From: Klebsiella aerogenes
Lineage (GTDB): Bacteria > Pseudomonadota > Gammaproteobacteria > Enterobacterales > Enterobacteriaceae
NCBI GenBank assembly: GCA_029027985.1
Contig: CP119076.1
Coordinates: forward strand, 4,090,422 to 4,154,421
Direction: 5' to 3'
DNA: 64,000 nt
The stretch's first letter is position 1; every line of letters begins with the position of its first letter. Positions 41,316-50,011 of the stretch are shown piece by piece. A program made the position numbers and the translations under genes. The notes under the pieces are model-generated. The model was given only the letters and a program-made list of their open reading frames with translations. It ran no database searches and had not been told where the DNA came from.

Positions 41316-41744
41316 ATGATCAACGTGATTGTCGCCAGCCACGGTCCTCTCGCTGACGCTCTGCTCGCCAGCAGTCGGATGGTTTACGGTGAATTACCGC
41401 ATGTTTTCACCGTGACGCTTAGCGAGCAGGCGGGCATTGAAGGCTTTAAACAGGATTTCGCCACGACGCTGAAAAACGCAGGGCACAACGCTGATGGCGT
41501 GCTGGTGTTATGCGATATGCAAAGCGGGACCCCGTGGAACGTCGCCTGCCAGTATGCATTTTCCGCTGGAACAACGCCTCCGCTCGCCGTCATCGCGGGA
41601 GTGAATTTTCCCATGCTGCTGCAAAGTGAAGACATTAGCCATTTCACTGACGTTCATGCCGCAGCCGAGCAACTGCTGGAAATGGCCGTCCCGACGCTGA
41701 TAAAAGCCGCCCCGGTTTTATCTATTCAGTCAGATGATTTTTAA
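41316..41744 (+). CDS. PTS Man-family EIIA component
   Basis: A 142-residue cytoplasmic phosphocarrier of the mannose/fructose/sorbose (Man) PTS family. The phosphorylation site is His9 in VIVASHGPLADALL. LVLCDMQSGTPWNVA is the second family landmark. It accepts phosphate from HPr and passes it to EIIB. It is a separate protein here, as in sorbose and N-acetylgalactosamine systems, not fused to EIIB as in E. coli ManX. It starts four bases after the isomerase stop. Confidence 0.9.
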   Translation: MINVIVASHGPLADALLASSRMVYGELPHVFTVTLSEQAGIEGFKQDFATTLKNAGHNADGVLVLCDMQSGTPWNVACQYAFSAGTTPPLAVIAGVNFPMLLQSEDISHFTDVHAAAEQLLEMAVPTLIKAAPVLSIQSDDF

Positions 41745-41755
41745 AGGAAACCGCT

Positions 41756-42250
41756 ATGAGTATCTCTTTTGTTCGTATTGATGACCGCGTTATCCACGGG
41801 CAGCTCGTGACACGTTGGGCCAAAGAGCTGCCCTGCGATGGGATTATCGCTATTGATGATGCCGTCGCGGCCGACCCGCTGCTCTCATCGGTGATGAAAG
41901 GAGCCGTACAGGACACCAAAGTCTGGCTGTTCGATACCGCAACGGCAATTGAAAAGCTGCCCAAGGTGATCGCCAGCGAGAAGCACTATTTCGTTATCGG
42001 CAAATCCCCGCTCACTCTGCAACGCATTGAGCAAGCGGGGATTAGCCTAAAAAACGCCAACGGCAAAATCAACGTTGGCCCGATGAGCGCACGTGCCGAT
42101 ACCACCACCATCGGCCCGAATCAGTCGGTCAACGCGGACGAGATCGCTGCCTTTGACTGGCTGGTTCAGCACGGGCATCACGTGGAATTCCGCCTGGTAC
42201 CGGATGCCAGCTGCTACAGCTGGCAGGACGCCCGACAGAAGCTGAAATAA
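41756..42250 (+). CDS. PTS Man-family EIIB component
   Basis: A 164-residue EIIB with the family signature FVRIDDRVIHGQLVTRW, where His14 is the phosphorylated residue. NVGPMSARADTT is the typical mid-protein motif. It phosphorylates the sugar as it crosses through EIIC-EIID. Its sequence is of the mannose/sorbose type; similarity alone does not give the sugar. Confidence 0.92.
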   Translation: MSISFVRIDDRVIHGQLVTRWAKELPCDGIIAIDDAVAADPLLSSVMKGAVQDTKVWLFDTATAIEKLPKVIASEKHYFVIGKSPLTLQRIEQAGISLKNANGKINVGPMSARADTTTIGPNQSVNADEIAAFDWLVQHGHHVEFRLVPDASCYSWQDARQKLK

Positions 42251-42260
42251 GGAGCAAACG

Positions 42261-43058
42261 ATGATTATCGAAGCTACGCTAATTGGCATTCTCTGTTACC
42301 TGGGTGCGCTGAGCAGTCCCTGGCTTCTGGGGTTGACCGGCGGCTGGTACCTGATTACCCGACCACTGGTTTCCGGAATGCTGGTCGGGCTTATTCTCGG
42401 CGATCTGAAAACCGGGATCCTGATAGGCGTTGCGGTACAGGCGGTATATATCGCAATGGTGACGCCAGGCGGCTCAATGCCTGCGGATCTCAACTTTGTC
42501 GCTTATCCGGCCATCGCGCTGGGTATTTTGTCGGGCAAAGGGCCGGAAGTGGCGGTGGCGCTGGCGGCAACAATCGGTATCGCCGGAACCATTTTATTCA
42601 ACGCGATGATGGTGCTGAACTCCTTCTGGAACCACCGGGCCGACGTGGCGTTGGATCGTAGCGATGAGCGCGGGCTGTATCTGAACAGCGCTATCTGGCC
42701 TCAGGTGACTAACTTCATTTTACGTTTCGTACCCACGTTTATCGCGGTCTATTTCGGCGCACAGTACATCAGTGGTTTTATGGACAGCCTACCGAAAATC
42801 GTGCTGTCGACGATGAACGTGCTGGGCGGCATCCTGCCTGCCGTCGGGATCGCGATCCTGCTTAAGCAAATCATTAAAAACTACACCATGCTGATCTACT
42901 TTCTGGTCGGTTTCGTCTGCATCGTTTTTTTAAAGCTCAACATGGTCGCACTGGTGATCGTCGGTTCGCTACTGGCGCTTATTCATTACAACTATAAGCC
43001 GGAACCACCGCAGGCTGCGGGCGCGAGACCGGTGGTCGATGATGAGGATGAATTCTGA
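42261..43058 (+). CDS. PTS Man-family EIIC component
   Basis: A 265-residue integral membrane subunit. The N-terminal IEATLIGILCYLGALSSPWLLG and GLILGDLKTGILIGVAVQAVYI are standard EIIC(Man) segments; about seven hydrophobic helices are visible. With EIID it forms the sugar channel. The last base of its stop codon is the first base of the EIID start, a one-base overlap that couples translation. Confidence 0.93.
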   Translation: MIIEATLIGILCYLGALSSPWLLGLTGGWYLITRPLVSGMLVGLILGDLKTGILIGVAVQAVYIAMVTPGGSMPADLNFVAYPAIALGILSGKGPEVAVALAATIGIAGTILFNAMMVLNSFWNHRADVALDRSDERGLYLNSAIWPQVTNFILRFVPTFIAVYFGAQYISGFMDSLPKIVLSTMNVLGGILPAVGIAILLKQIIKNYTMLIYFLVGFVCIVFLKLNMVALVIVGSLLALIHYNYKPEPPQAAGARPVVDDEDEF

Positions 43059-43876
43059 TGGAAGACCGCACTCTTACCCGTAAAGATCTGCGCCGCTGCT
43101 GGCGGGCGTGGATGATGCATAATTTGTCGTCAATGAGCTTTGAGCGCCTTGAGTCCTTCGGCTTTTGCCTGAGCATGCTGCCGGTGGCGAAAAAACTCTA
43201 CCCGGATGCCACCCAGCGTACCGAGATGCTGCGTCGCCACGCTTCGTTCTATAATACGGAGCCGCAGATCGGCGCGATCGTTAACGGTATGGCACTGGGA
43301 CTGGAAGAGAAAAAGGCCAACGGCGAACCAATCGACGGCGAGACGATCAACACCCTTAAGGTGGGTCTGATGGGGCCGATTGCCGGGATCGGGGATTCGA
43401 TGATCCCTGGAATGTTGATCCCTATTCTGCTCAGTATCGGCATGGCGCTAGCGGCGGGCGGTAATATTCTTGGGCCGCTGTTTTACACCGTCGCCTGGCT
43501 GGCGATTATCCTGCCCGGTTCGTGGTTCCTGTTTCTCAAAGGTTACAAGATGGGCTCCGGCTCGGTGGAGATGCTGGTCAGCAGCAAATCAACCCGCCTG
43601 CGCGAAGCCTTGTCGCTATTAGGTGTTTTTGTGATGGGCGGCGTGGCGGCCAGCTACGTTAAGCTGGGTACCGGGCTGGAATTTATCACCCAGGATGGCG
43701 TCAATATCCACGTTCAGCAGATGCTGGACGGCATCTTCCCGCAGCTGCTGCCGCTGGTGGTGGTGTTAGGGACCTGGTATTTAATGGCGAAGCGCGGCGT
43801 TTCACCGGTGAAAGCGATGGTACTGCTGCTGGTGCTGGCAGCGCTTGGCGTCGCCAGCGGCCTGTTTGCCGGTTAA
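43058..43876 (+). CDS. PTS Man-family EIID component
   Basis: A 272-residue membrane subunit specific to Man-family systems. It begins with a soluble part (LTRKDLRRCWRAWMMHNLSS) and contains LMGPIAGIGDSMIPGMLIPIL, the conserved substrate-pathway segment. Presence of EIID confirms the Man family. It is the last gene of the plus-strand operon; a good terminator follows. Confidence 0.93.
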   Translation: MEDRTLTRKDLRRCWRAWMMHNLSSMSFERLESFGFCLSMLPVAKKLYPDATQRTEMLRRHASFYNTEPQIGAIVNGMALGLEEKKANGEPIDGETINTLKVGLMGPIAGIGDSMIPGMLIPILLSIGMALAAGGNILGPLFYTVAWLAIILPGSWFLFLKGYKMGSGSVEMLVSSKSTRLREALSLLGVFVMGGVAASYVKLGTGLEFITQDGVNIHVQQMLDGIFPQLLPLVVVLGTWYLMAKRGVSPVKAMVLLLVLAALGVASGLFAG

Positions 43877-43895
43877 TTTTTGTGGATGTGACACG

Positions 43896-43920
43896 CCGGG
43901 GCGTTCAGCCCCGGTTTTTT
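43896..43920 (+). terminator. Terminator of the PTS operon
   Basis: ccggggc (43896-43902) pairs with gccccgg (43908-43914), followed by six Ts. The T run touches the stop codon of the convergent cupin gene. Confidence 0.88.
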
Positions 43921-44701
43921 ATGGATGGAAGTTGCGCCACAGCTCCGCCGTTTTATCCGGGCGGGAGATAAACTGAAAGCGTGCCGGATCGTCAATAAAC
44001 TGCTGATAAATCGGGGCGGAGGTTATACCAAACTCGGTGTACTCCCGAGGGGTGACCGCCTGTAAACGTCCCGGAACGTAGCGCGGATTGTGCTGCCAGA
44101 CCACATGCTTATCCTGCAATAGCGGATACCACGCCAGCCCCTTATGCGCCCGTACGGCCTCATATTCAAAACCATATTCACGGTCACACCAGGCGCCAAA
44201 GGTAAGCGGCACTTCCGGGTTAGCTGATATTGTGGCATGCCCCCATCCCGGCGGGACCAGTACTTTTTCTCCTGGCCCAGCAATCACCGCAAAGCAGCGG
44301 CCCGGATCGTCCTCAACGTACTCCTGCATATAGATAATCGCGCTGCCCTGCCAGATTTCATATAGCTCCGGCGGCGACCAGCCGCTATGCTGGCTGACGC
44401 GATGAATATGCCCCTGGCTGCGAATCGGCTCTTCACCCAAGCGTCCGGCGGTATAGGTCACCACGCCGAACAAAAGCATCCGCTTTTGCAGCTCGTCGCG
44501 ATCCTGCATGCGCGCCACATCCATAGCGATAGCGTAAACGTCCTGCGGCCCGTCGCAATTCGGGTCACGCAGCGATGCGCGAATCTGATCGAGGCGGCGG
44601 ATCTCCGGCATCGGCCCGGTGACATCTTCGCCATAGCTAAAACCCAGCGGCTGATGATGAATCGCCATATCCAGGCCGTAACGGCGGGCTGAGTCAACCA
44701 T
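43919..44701 (-). CDS. Cupin-type glucose-6-phosphate isomerase, long form
   Basis: A 260-residue protein of the cupin phosphoglucose isomerase family (PF06560 type). Metal ligands are likely His98 and His100 in SQGHIHR, Glu112 in PPELYEIWQG and His155 in PPGWGHATIS. The ATG at 44701 has a textbook ribosome site (aaggagg) inside the end of the preceding gene, so the two overlap by eight bases. Cupin-type PGIs are convergent to the ordinary Pgi fold and have been characterised from archaea and, to my knowledge, from Salmonella. It should interconvert glucose- and fructose-6-phosphate or a related sugar phosphate. Confidence 0.8.
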   Translation of the reverse strand: MVDSARRYGLDMAIHHQPLGFSYGEDVTGPMPEIRRLDQIRASLRDPNCDGPQDVYAIAMDVARMQDRDELQKRMLLFGVVTYTAGRLGEEPIRSQGHIHRVSQHSGWSPPELYEIWQGSAIIYMQEYVEDDPGRCFAVIAGPGEKVLVPPGWGHATISANPEVPLTFGAWCDREYGFEYEAVRAHKGLAWYPLLQDKHVVWQHNPRYVPGRLQAVTPREYTEFGITSAPIYQQFIDDPARFQFISRPDKTAELWRNFHP

Positions 44702-45257
44702 TCTGCACCTCCTTTGCCTGAAAGGTCTGATTTTCCTCAATCACCCGCAGCGCAAAGCCGTCTGCCAGCGCGGCATAATCATGCCCGGCGACGGCGGGCC
44801 AAACCGCCAGCGCGGAAAGCACCTCGTCACCGGTATTGACAAGCCGGTGAGCGGTAAAACCAGGAATGATATGGACCGAACCGGCAAAGACCTTTTCCAG
44901 TCGTGCCTCACCTTGCTCATTTTGCAATAACAGCAAGCCGCTTCCGCGCAGGCCGAAATAGACTTCGCCCTGCTCGCGACGGTGATGGAAATGGCCGCGG
45001 GTCATAAAAAATTCATGGCCGACTTTGCCGGGATAAAGGTGAGTTACACCGGTGTAGAGTTCTCCCTCTGCCGGTGAAGTGGCTAGCATTTCAACATCAT
45101 AAACGCTGAGATCGCCGGGCATTGCCTGCCGGGCGAGTTCATCAACAAAAACCCCAGCAAGATCTCCGATTCGCGTTGATTTACGTAATAGCGGGCCGTC
45201 GGATAATGCTCCGCTGGCCCATGCCACCTGCGGTGGCTGGATAAAAACAGGGTTCAT
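44694..45257 (-). CDS. Cupin-type glucose-6-phosphate isomerase, short (archaeal-like) form
   Basis: A 187-residue cupin very similar in layout to Pyrococcus furiosus PGI (189 residues). LYPGKVGHEFFMTRGHFHHR and GEVYFGLRGSGLLLLQ align with the archaeal enzyme. The ligands fall at His89, His91, Glu98 and His137, one residue from the archaeal numbering. WPAVAGHDYAALADGF near the end is also shared. It is first in a two-gene operon whose upstream region carries the same operator as the PTS operon. It may form a hetero-oligomer with the overlapping longer paralogue, or the two may use different substrates. Confidence 0.82.
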   Translation of the reverse strand: MNPVFIQPPQVAWASGALSDGPLLRKSTRIGDLAGVFVDELARQAMPGDLSVYDVEMLATSPAEGELYTGVTHLYPGKVGHEFFMTRGHFHHRREQGEVYFGLRGSGLLLLQNEQGEARLEKVFAGSVHIIPGFTAHRLVNTGDEVLSALAVWPAVAGHDYAALADGFALRVIEENQTFQAKEVQNG

Positions 45258-45299
45258 ATGTGTCTCCGGCCCGAGGAGAACAGCACTGTCAGAATAGCA

Positions 45300-45315
45300 G
45301 ATTAATCGATTAACC
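45300..45315. promoter_or_regulatory. Operator of the cupin isomerase operon
   Basis: gattaatcgattaacc is the exact reverse complement of the PTS-operon operator at 39523-39538. It lies 43 bp upstream of the short cupin isomerase ATG on the minus strand. Confidence 0.72.
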
Positions 45316-45335
45316 TTCTATCAAAATGGCGGCTT

Positions 45336-45351
45336 TGCTGGCGAAATCACA
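45336..45351 (-). promoter_or_regulatory. CRP-like site before the cupin operon
   Basis: tgctggcgaaatcaca keeps the tcaca half of a CRP site and three of five bases in the other half. It is 21 bp upstream of the operator on the minus strand. Confidence 0.4.
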
Positions 45352-45382
45352 CAAACAGATCGCAGCCGCATGCTCTTCTTTT

Positions 45383-46012
45383 TCACTCCAGAGCGTAGTT
45401 TACGATCATCTGGCCCTTCTTCATCTTCACCTGAGTCACCATCACTTTTCCTAGCTCAGAAAGGCTGGCAACGTGGGTGCCGCCGCAGGGATAAGCCGGC
45501 AGCTCGCCAAACCCCACCGTGCGCAAACCGTCGGCGAAGGTCACGCGGCGCGGTAAATCCTGCCTCTGCCACGCCGCAACCTGCGCCAGCAGGGCGCTGG
45601 CTTCCGGCAACACCGCGCCGGCCCCGGCGGTAAAAGTAATCCGTCCTTCTCCCGGCCAGTGATGCGCTTTCACCGGCCGCCAGCCAAACTGCTCGCCCGC
45701 CAGACCCAACAGGTGGCCAGCGGAATGCAGGCGGGCATGCAACTGCCGCGCAGGTGCATCAATTCGCATCTCCACCTCGCCCAACGGCAGCGGCTGTGAG
45801 ACGATATGCAGTACGCTATCGCCGCGTGCGGCGACCGCCATCACCGCCTGACCGGCAATCCAGCCGCCATCGGACGGTTGGCCACCGCCTTGCGGATGAA
45901 ACAGGGTGCGGTCCAGTTCAATAGCGTAACGGCCATCGGCTTCGGCGGTGCAGCCAACAACCTGCGCGCGCCCTTCAGTGGCGTCGCTGGTGTAATAAAG
46001 ACGTTCAGTCAT
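45383..46012 (-). CDS. AlaX-type alanyl-tRNA editing protein
   Basis: A stand-alone editing domain of 209 residues that should hydrolyse mischarged Ser-tRNA(Ala) or Gly-tRNA(Ala). Zinc ligands are visible as the two histidines of ARLHSAGHLLG and the Cys/His of PCGGTHV. FHPQGGGQPSDGG is the AlaRS-like N-terminal motif. The ATG at 46012 follows agaggag. It is divergent from a LysR-type gene with a 92 bp gap. No alanyl-tRNA synthetase catalytic domain is present. Confidence 0.88.
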   Translation of the reverse strand: MTERLYYTSDATEGRAQVVGCTAEADGRYAIELDRTLFHPQGGGQPSDGGWIAGQAVMAVAARGDSVLHIVSQPLPLGEVEMRIDAPARQLHARLHSAGHLLGLAGEQFGWRPVKAHHWPGEGRITFTAGAGAVLPEASALLAQVAAWQRQDLPRRVTFADGLRTVGFGELPAYPCGGTHVASLSELGKVMVTQVKMKKGQMIVNYALE

Positions 46013-46104
46013 GGTTGTTCTCCTCTCTGTCAACACAGTATATTGATATTACCGACAGCGATAATCCCATCGACAACCAATGCACTTTTGCTTTGAGAGC
46101 ACAA

Positions 46105-47031
46105 ATGAACCTGAACCTCCTGCCGGACCTCGCCCTCTTCGTACAGATCGTCGAACAAGGAAGCTTTTCCGCCGTCGCCCGCCAGAACGGACTCACTCCT
46201 TCCGCCGTCAGCCGCAGTGTCTCGCGACTGGAACAGGAAATGGGTTGCAAACTACTGCATCGCACTACCCGCAAGCTTCGCCTGAGCGATGCCGGAAAAA
46301 CGGTGTATGAACATGCGCTGGAGATGCTGGAGGCGGCGCGGCAGGCGATGGACTCCGCCGGCAGCACCCAGGCGGTGGCGCAGGGTAAGCTGACCCTGAG
46401 CGTGCCAAAAGCCGTCGGGCGCTTTGTGATCCATCCGCTGATGATGGAGTTTTTCAGCCGTTATCCGCAGGTGGACGTCTGCCTGCGGCTGGAAGATCGC
46501 GATCTCGACTTTATCGACGACGGCATTGATTTAGCGCTGCGCATCACCCATACCCCCTCCCCCGGTCTGCACGGCAAACCGCTGATGCCGGTCACCCATG
46601 TTATCTGCGCCACCGAGGAATATTTACAGCGCCATGGCATGCCGCACACACCACAGGATCTGCGCGCGCATAGTTGCATCAGCCTTGGCGAAACGCCCGC
46701 CGACGCGCGCTGGAAATTCCGTCGCGAGGGCAAAACCGAAACCATCCAAACACACGGGCGTTACGCCGCCAACCATACCGCCGTTCGCCTTGATGCCGTT
46801 AAGCAACACCTGGGTATCGGCAGCCTGCCGTTGTTTACCGCCCGTGAGGCGCTGGCGCGCGGTGAAATCGTGCAGGTGTTAGCAGAGTGGGAGTTTATCA
46901 GCAGCTACTCCGGCAACCTGTGGCTGCTGTGGGCGGGCCATAAGCATATGCCCGCCAGAATGCGGGCGATGATTGATTATCTTAACGAGAAGGTGCCGGC
47001 GCTGCTACCGACTATGGCGCCAGAGCGATAA
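46105..47031 (+). CDS. LysR-family transcriptional regulator
   Basis: A 308-residue LysR-type regulator. The winged helix-turn-helix is [17 protein letters not shown] through [19 protein letters not shown]. The effector domain includes [20 protein letters not shown] and [16 protein letters not shown], typical of the CrgA/AaeR-like branch. I start at the ATG at 46105; an upstream in-frame ATG at 46015 would overlap alaX. The divergent arrangement suggests that it controls alaX, itself or both. Its stop lies 20 bases inside the end of convergent rihC. Confidence 0.85.
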   Translation: MNLNLLPDLALFVQIVEQGSFSAVARQNGLTPSAVSRSVSRLEQEMGCKLLHRTTRKLRLSDAGKTVYEHALEMLEAARQAMDSAGSTQAVAQGKLTLSVPKAVGRFVIHPLMMEFFSRYPQVDVCLRLEDRDLDFIDDGIDLALRITHTPSPGLHGKPLMPVTHVICATEEYLQRHGMPHTPQDLRAHSCISLGETPADARWKFRREGKTETIQTHGRYAANHTAVRLDAVKQHLGIGSLPLFTAREALARGEIVQVLAEWEFISSYSGNLWLLWAGHKHMPARMRAMIDYLNEKVPALLPTMAPER

Positions 47032-47926
47032 CCTCCGCCGCCCAACGCTGGAAGCCTTCGACATCCAGATCTAACGCCACCTGCGCATTCGCCGGTTGCC
47101 CCAGACGCCCTTCGATATCCACAACGGTGGCGCCGGAAGTCCAGGTCCCCTGTGTTTCTACCGCCACAAAGCACGATTTGAGCGTAAACAGCTCCGGTCG
47201 CGCTAACCAGGCGATGGCGCATAAATCGTGCATTCTCAGGCCACTGGCCATGCTGCCGCTACGATAGTGGCTAAACAGCGCATGGAGCATTTTGCCGGTC
47301 TGGTTCAGCGTCGGCAGGGTCGCGAGGTAGTCCGCTGCCAGCATCGCCTTGTTGGTGACATCCAACCCACACATCACGATATCCAGCCCGCTCTGGAAGA
47401 CTTTGGCGGCGGCCTCCGGATCAATGGCGATATTGAATTCGGCGTTAGGGGTAAAGTTGCCGCGCCCGGCAGAGCCGCCCATCAGCACCAGCCGACGAAT
47501 ATTGAATTGGCACTCCGGATACTGCGTCAGCAGCAGGGCAATGTTGGTCAACGGGCCGATCGCCACCAGCGTGACCGGCTCCGGCGCATGCATCAGCGCA
47601 TCGCGAATCGCCTGAAAGGCCGGTTTCGCCAGCGGCTGGCGGTTATGTTCGACAAAATGATAGCCTTCCATGCCGGATTCACCGTGCACCGAGGCGGCAT
47701 CGCGCAGCGGGCGCACCAGCGGCATCGACGCCCCCTGCGCCAGTGGTACATCGGCATTCCAGAAATGCAGCAGCTGCAGCGCGTTGCGGGTGGTCTTCTC
47801 CACCGAGACATTGCCTGCCACCGTGGTCATCAATTGCAAATCCAGCTGCGGTGAGAAAAGCGCGGCGGCAATCGCCGCGGCATCGTCAATACCCGGATCG
47901 GTGTCGAGAATAATCGGTAAGCGCAT
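47012..47926 (-). CDS. rihC: Ribonucleoside hydrolase RihC
   Basis: RihC hydrolyses purine and pyrimidine ribonucleosides to base and ribose in salvage. The 304 residues equal E. coli. The calcium-binding [18 protein letters not shown] is at the N-terminus. [15 protein letters not shown] and [18 protein letters not shown] follow, and the active-site histidine is in [12 protein letters not shown] use the ATG at 47926; an in-frame ATG four codons upstream is the alternative. It is monocistronic or linked to ispH 66 bp upstream. Confidence 0.95.
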   Translation of the reverse strand: MRLPIILDTDPGIDDAAAIAAALFSPQLDLQLMTTVAGNVSVEKTTRNALQLLHFWNADVPLAQGASMPLVRPLRDAASVHGESGMEGYHFVEHNRQPLAKPAFQAIRDALMHAPEPVTLVAIGPLTNIALLLTQYPECQFNIRRLVLMGGSAGRGNFTPNAEFNIAIDPEAAAKVFQSGLDIVMCGLDVTNKAMLAADYLATLPTLNQTGKMLHALFSHYRSGSMASGLRMHDLCAIAWLARPELFTLKSCFVAVETQGTWTSGATVVDIEGRLGQPANAQVALDLDVEGFQRWAAEVIALAP

Positions 47927-47992
47927 GGTTTTCTCCAAAAAAAATGCCAGACGTTAAGTCTGGCATCTTCTCATACTGACGGGTGGAAGAAC

Positions 47993-48943
47993 TTACTCTA
48001 CTTCACGGACATCCACACGCAGCTCTTTCGGCACTTCAAAAACGATATTCTCTTCACGGCCTTCCAGCGGTACCGCCTCGCCGCCACCCAATTCCTGCAG
48101 GCGGGCAATCACGTTCTGCACCAGAATATCCGGCGCTGAGGCGCCCGCAGTGACGCCGACGCAACCTGCGGATTTAACCCACTGCTCCTGGATATCGGTC
48201 GCATCGTCGATAAGATAGGCCGCTTTCCCCATCCGCTGAGCCAGTTCAGCCAGGCGGTTGGAGTTAGAGGAGTTTTTCGAACCAACCACCAACACCACGT
48301 CGGCCTGCTCGGCCAGCGCACGCACCGCTTCCTGACGATTGGTGGTGGCGTAGCAAATATCGTCTTTACGCGGACCGACGATTTTCGGGAAGCGCTCGCG
48401 CAGCGCATCGATGACGTCGGAAGTATCATCGACGGAGAGCGTGGTCTGGGTCATAAACGACAGGCGGGCATCGTTTTTGACTTCCAGCGTCAGCACATCT
48501 TCCGGCGACTCGACCAGGTACATCCCCCCTTCCGGGTTGTTGTACTGGCCCATGGTACCTTCGACTTCCGGGTGCCCGGCGTGGCCGATCAGAATCGACT
48601 CTTCGCCACGGCGGCTGGCGCGGGCGACTTCCATATGGACTTTGGTCACCAGCGGACAGGTGGCATCGAAGACCGTCAGATCGCGGCTCTTCGCTTCATT
48701 ACGCACCGCCTGTGAAACGCCGTGCGCGGAAAAAATCAGGATCGCGCCGTCCGGCACTTCGCTAATCTGCTCGATAAAAATCGCGCCTCGCTGGCGCAGG
48801 CTATCGACGACATAGCGGTTATGGACAACTTCGTGACGTACGTAGATCGGCGCGCCATACAGCGTCAGCGCGTTCTCTACAATGCTGATAGCGCGGTCAA
48901 CGCCAGCGCAAAAACCGCGCGGGTTAGCCAACAGGATCTGCAT
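47993..48943 (-). CDS. ispH: IspH, HMBPP reductase
   Basis: IspH (LytB) is the last enzyme of the MEP isoprenoid pathway, a [4Fe-4S] protein that makes IPP and DMAPP. The 316 residues equal E. coli. Cluster cysteines are in [12 protein letters not shown] (Cys12), FDATCPLV and [15 protein letters not shown] and [14 protein letters not shown] are also typical. The ATG at 48943 sits one base after the fkpB stop. It is the distal gene of ribF-ileS-lspA-fkpB-ispH. Confidence 0.98.
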   Translation of the reverse strand: MQILLANPRGFCAGVDRAISIVENALTLYGAPIYVRHEVVHNRYVVDSLRQRGAIFIEQISEVPDGAILIFSAHGVSQAVRNEAKSRDLTVFDATCPLVTKVHMEVARASRRGEESILIGHAGHPEVEGTMGQYNNPEGGMYLVESPEDVLTLEVKNDARLSFMTQTTLSVDDTSDVIDALRERFPKIVGPRKDDICYATTNRQEAVRALAEQADVVLVVGSKNSSNSNRLAELAQRMGKAAYLIDDATDIQEQWVKSAGCVGVTAGASAPDILVQNVIARLQELGGGEAVPLEGREENIVFEVPKELRVDVREVE

Positions 48944-48944
48944 C

Positions 48945-49394
48945 TTACCCCTCCAGCGCCGGATCGATTTCCAGCACTTCAATATCAAAATGAACGGTGC
49001 GCCCGGCCAGCGGATGATTGAAGTCAACGGTGATGGAATCGCCGTTCACTTCGCGGATCACGCCAGGCATTTCGCTGCCATCCATTGCGGTAAAGAGCAT
49101 AATTGCGCCAATTTCCGGCTCGCCGGCGTCGATAAACTCGCGACGAGAAAAATACTGGATCAGGTCAGGGGTCGGCACGCCGAACGCGGCGTCAGGCTCC
49201 AGCGAGAACGTGGTTTTATCACCCGCTTTCAGCCCCAGGAGATGCTGCTCAAGACCTTCAGAAAGCGACGCATCGCCAAGACGAAACAGCGCCGGTTTAC
49301 CGTTGCCGCGTGTGGACTCGGCGGTGGAACCATCATCCAGTTTCAACGTGAAGTGCACCAGCACCGCGCTGTTGCTCTGTACAGAGTTAGACAT
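48945..49394 (-). CDS. fkpB: FkpB, FKBP-type peptidyl-prolyl isomerase
   Basis: A 149-residue SlyD-like FKBP of the cytoplasm. [20 protein letters not shown] and [23 protein letters not shown] mark the FKBP core with an inserted flap; [18 protein letters not shown] is the C-terminal strand pair. The length equals E. coli FkpB. A REP pair separates it from lspA, which could alter relative expression within the operon. Confidence 0.97.
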   Translation of the reverse strand: MSNSVQSNSAVLVHFTLKLDDGSTAESTRGNGKPALFRLGDASLSEGLEQHLLGLKAGDKTTFSLEPDAAFGVPTPDLIQYFSRREFIDAGEPEIGAIMLFTAMDGSEMPGVIREVNGDSITVDFNHPLAGRTVHFDIEVLEIDPALEG

Positions 49395-49426
49395 GCCAAT
49401 TGCTCGCTTGTTTTAAGCCGCCTGTT

Positions 49427-49502
49427 GCCCGGTGGCGCTACGCTTACCGGGCCTACGGGGGCCACAAATTCTGTAGGCCGGGTAAGCGTAGCGCCACCCG
49501 GC
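49427..49502. repeat. REP pair (BIME-like) between lspA and fkpB
   Basis: gcccggtggcgctacgctta... (49427-49456) is the inverted copy of gtaggccgggtaagcgtagc... (49473-49502), 30-base arms with about two mismatches and a 16-base spacer. It is inside an operon, so the folded RNA may uncouple lspA and fkpB levels. Confidence 0.85.
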
Positions 49503-49510
49503 ATTTACAT

Positions 49511-50011
49511 TTACGCCTGCTCTTTCGCGGTCGGTTTCGGCAAGAAGCCTTCCAGCACGATCAGCGCCGCACCGATGCAGATAGCGCTATCGGCAAGGTT
49601 GAAGGTGGCGAAATGCCAGTCGCCGACGTAGAAGTCGATCATATCGACCACGAAGCCATGCCACAGGCGGTCGAACAAGTTACCCAGCGCGCCGCCAATA
49701 ATCAGCGCGTAGGCAATGTTGTTCAGCTTTTGCGTCGCCTTCGAACGGTACATCAGCACCGTCAGCACCACACAGATGCCCACGGCAATACCGGCGAAGA
49801 ACCAGCGCTGCCAGCCGCCGCTGTCGGCGAGGAAGCTAAAGGCCGCGCCATAGTTGCGCGCATAATGCAGATTAAGCGACGGGAACAGCGATACCGTTTC
49901 CCCCAGAGCGAAGTTCTGGAGGATCAGGAATTTACTGCCCAGATCGATAATCAGCACGGCTACGACGACCCACAGCCAGCGTAGCCCCGTTGAACAAATC
50001 GATTTACTCAT
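49511..50011 (-). CDS. lspA: Lipoprotein signal peptidase LspA
   Basis: LspA (signal peptidase II) cleaves prolipoproteins after lipid attachment, including the small lipoprotein encoded at 31988. The 166 residues (E. coli 164) form four membrane helices. Catalytic aspartates lie in [14 protein letters not shown] and [14 protein letters not shown], and NYGAAFSFL is the conserved periplasmic motif. The start overlaps the ileS stop by one base. Confidence 0.98.
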   Translation of the reverse strand: MSKSICSTGLRWLWVVVAVLIIDLGSKFLILQNFALGETVSLFPSLNLHYARNYGAAFSFLADSGGWQRWFFAGIAVGICVVLTVLMYRSKATQKLNNIAYALIIGGALGNLFDRLWHGFVVDMIDFYVGDWHFATFNLADSAICIGAALIVLEGFLPKPTAKEQA

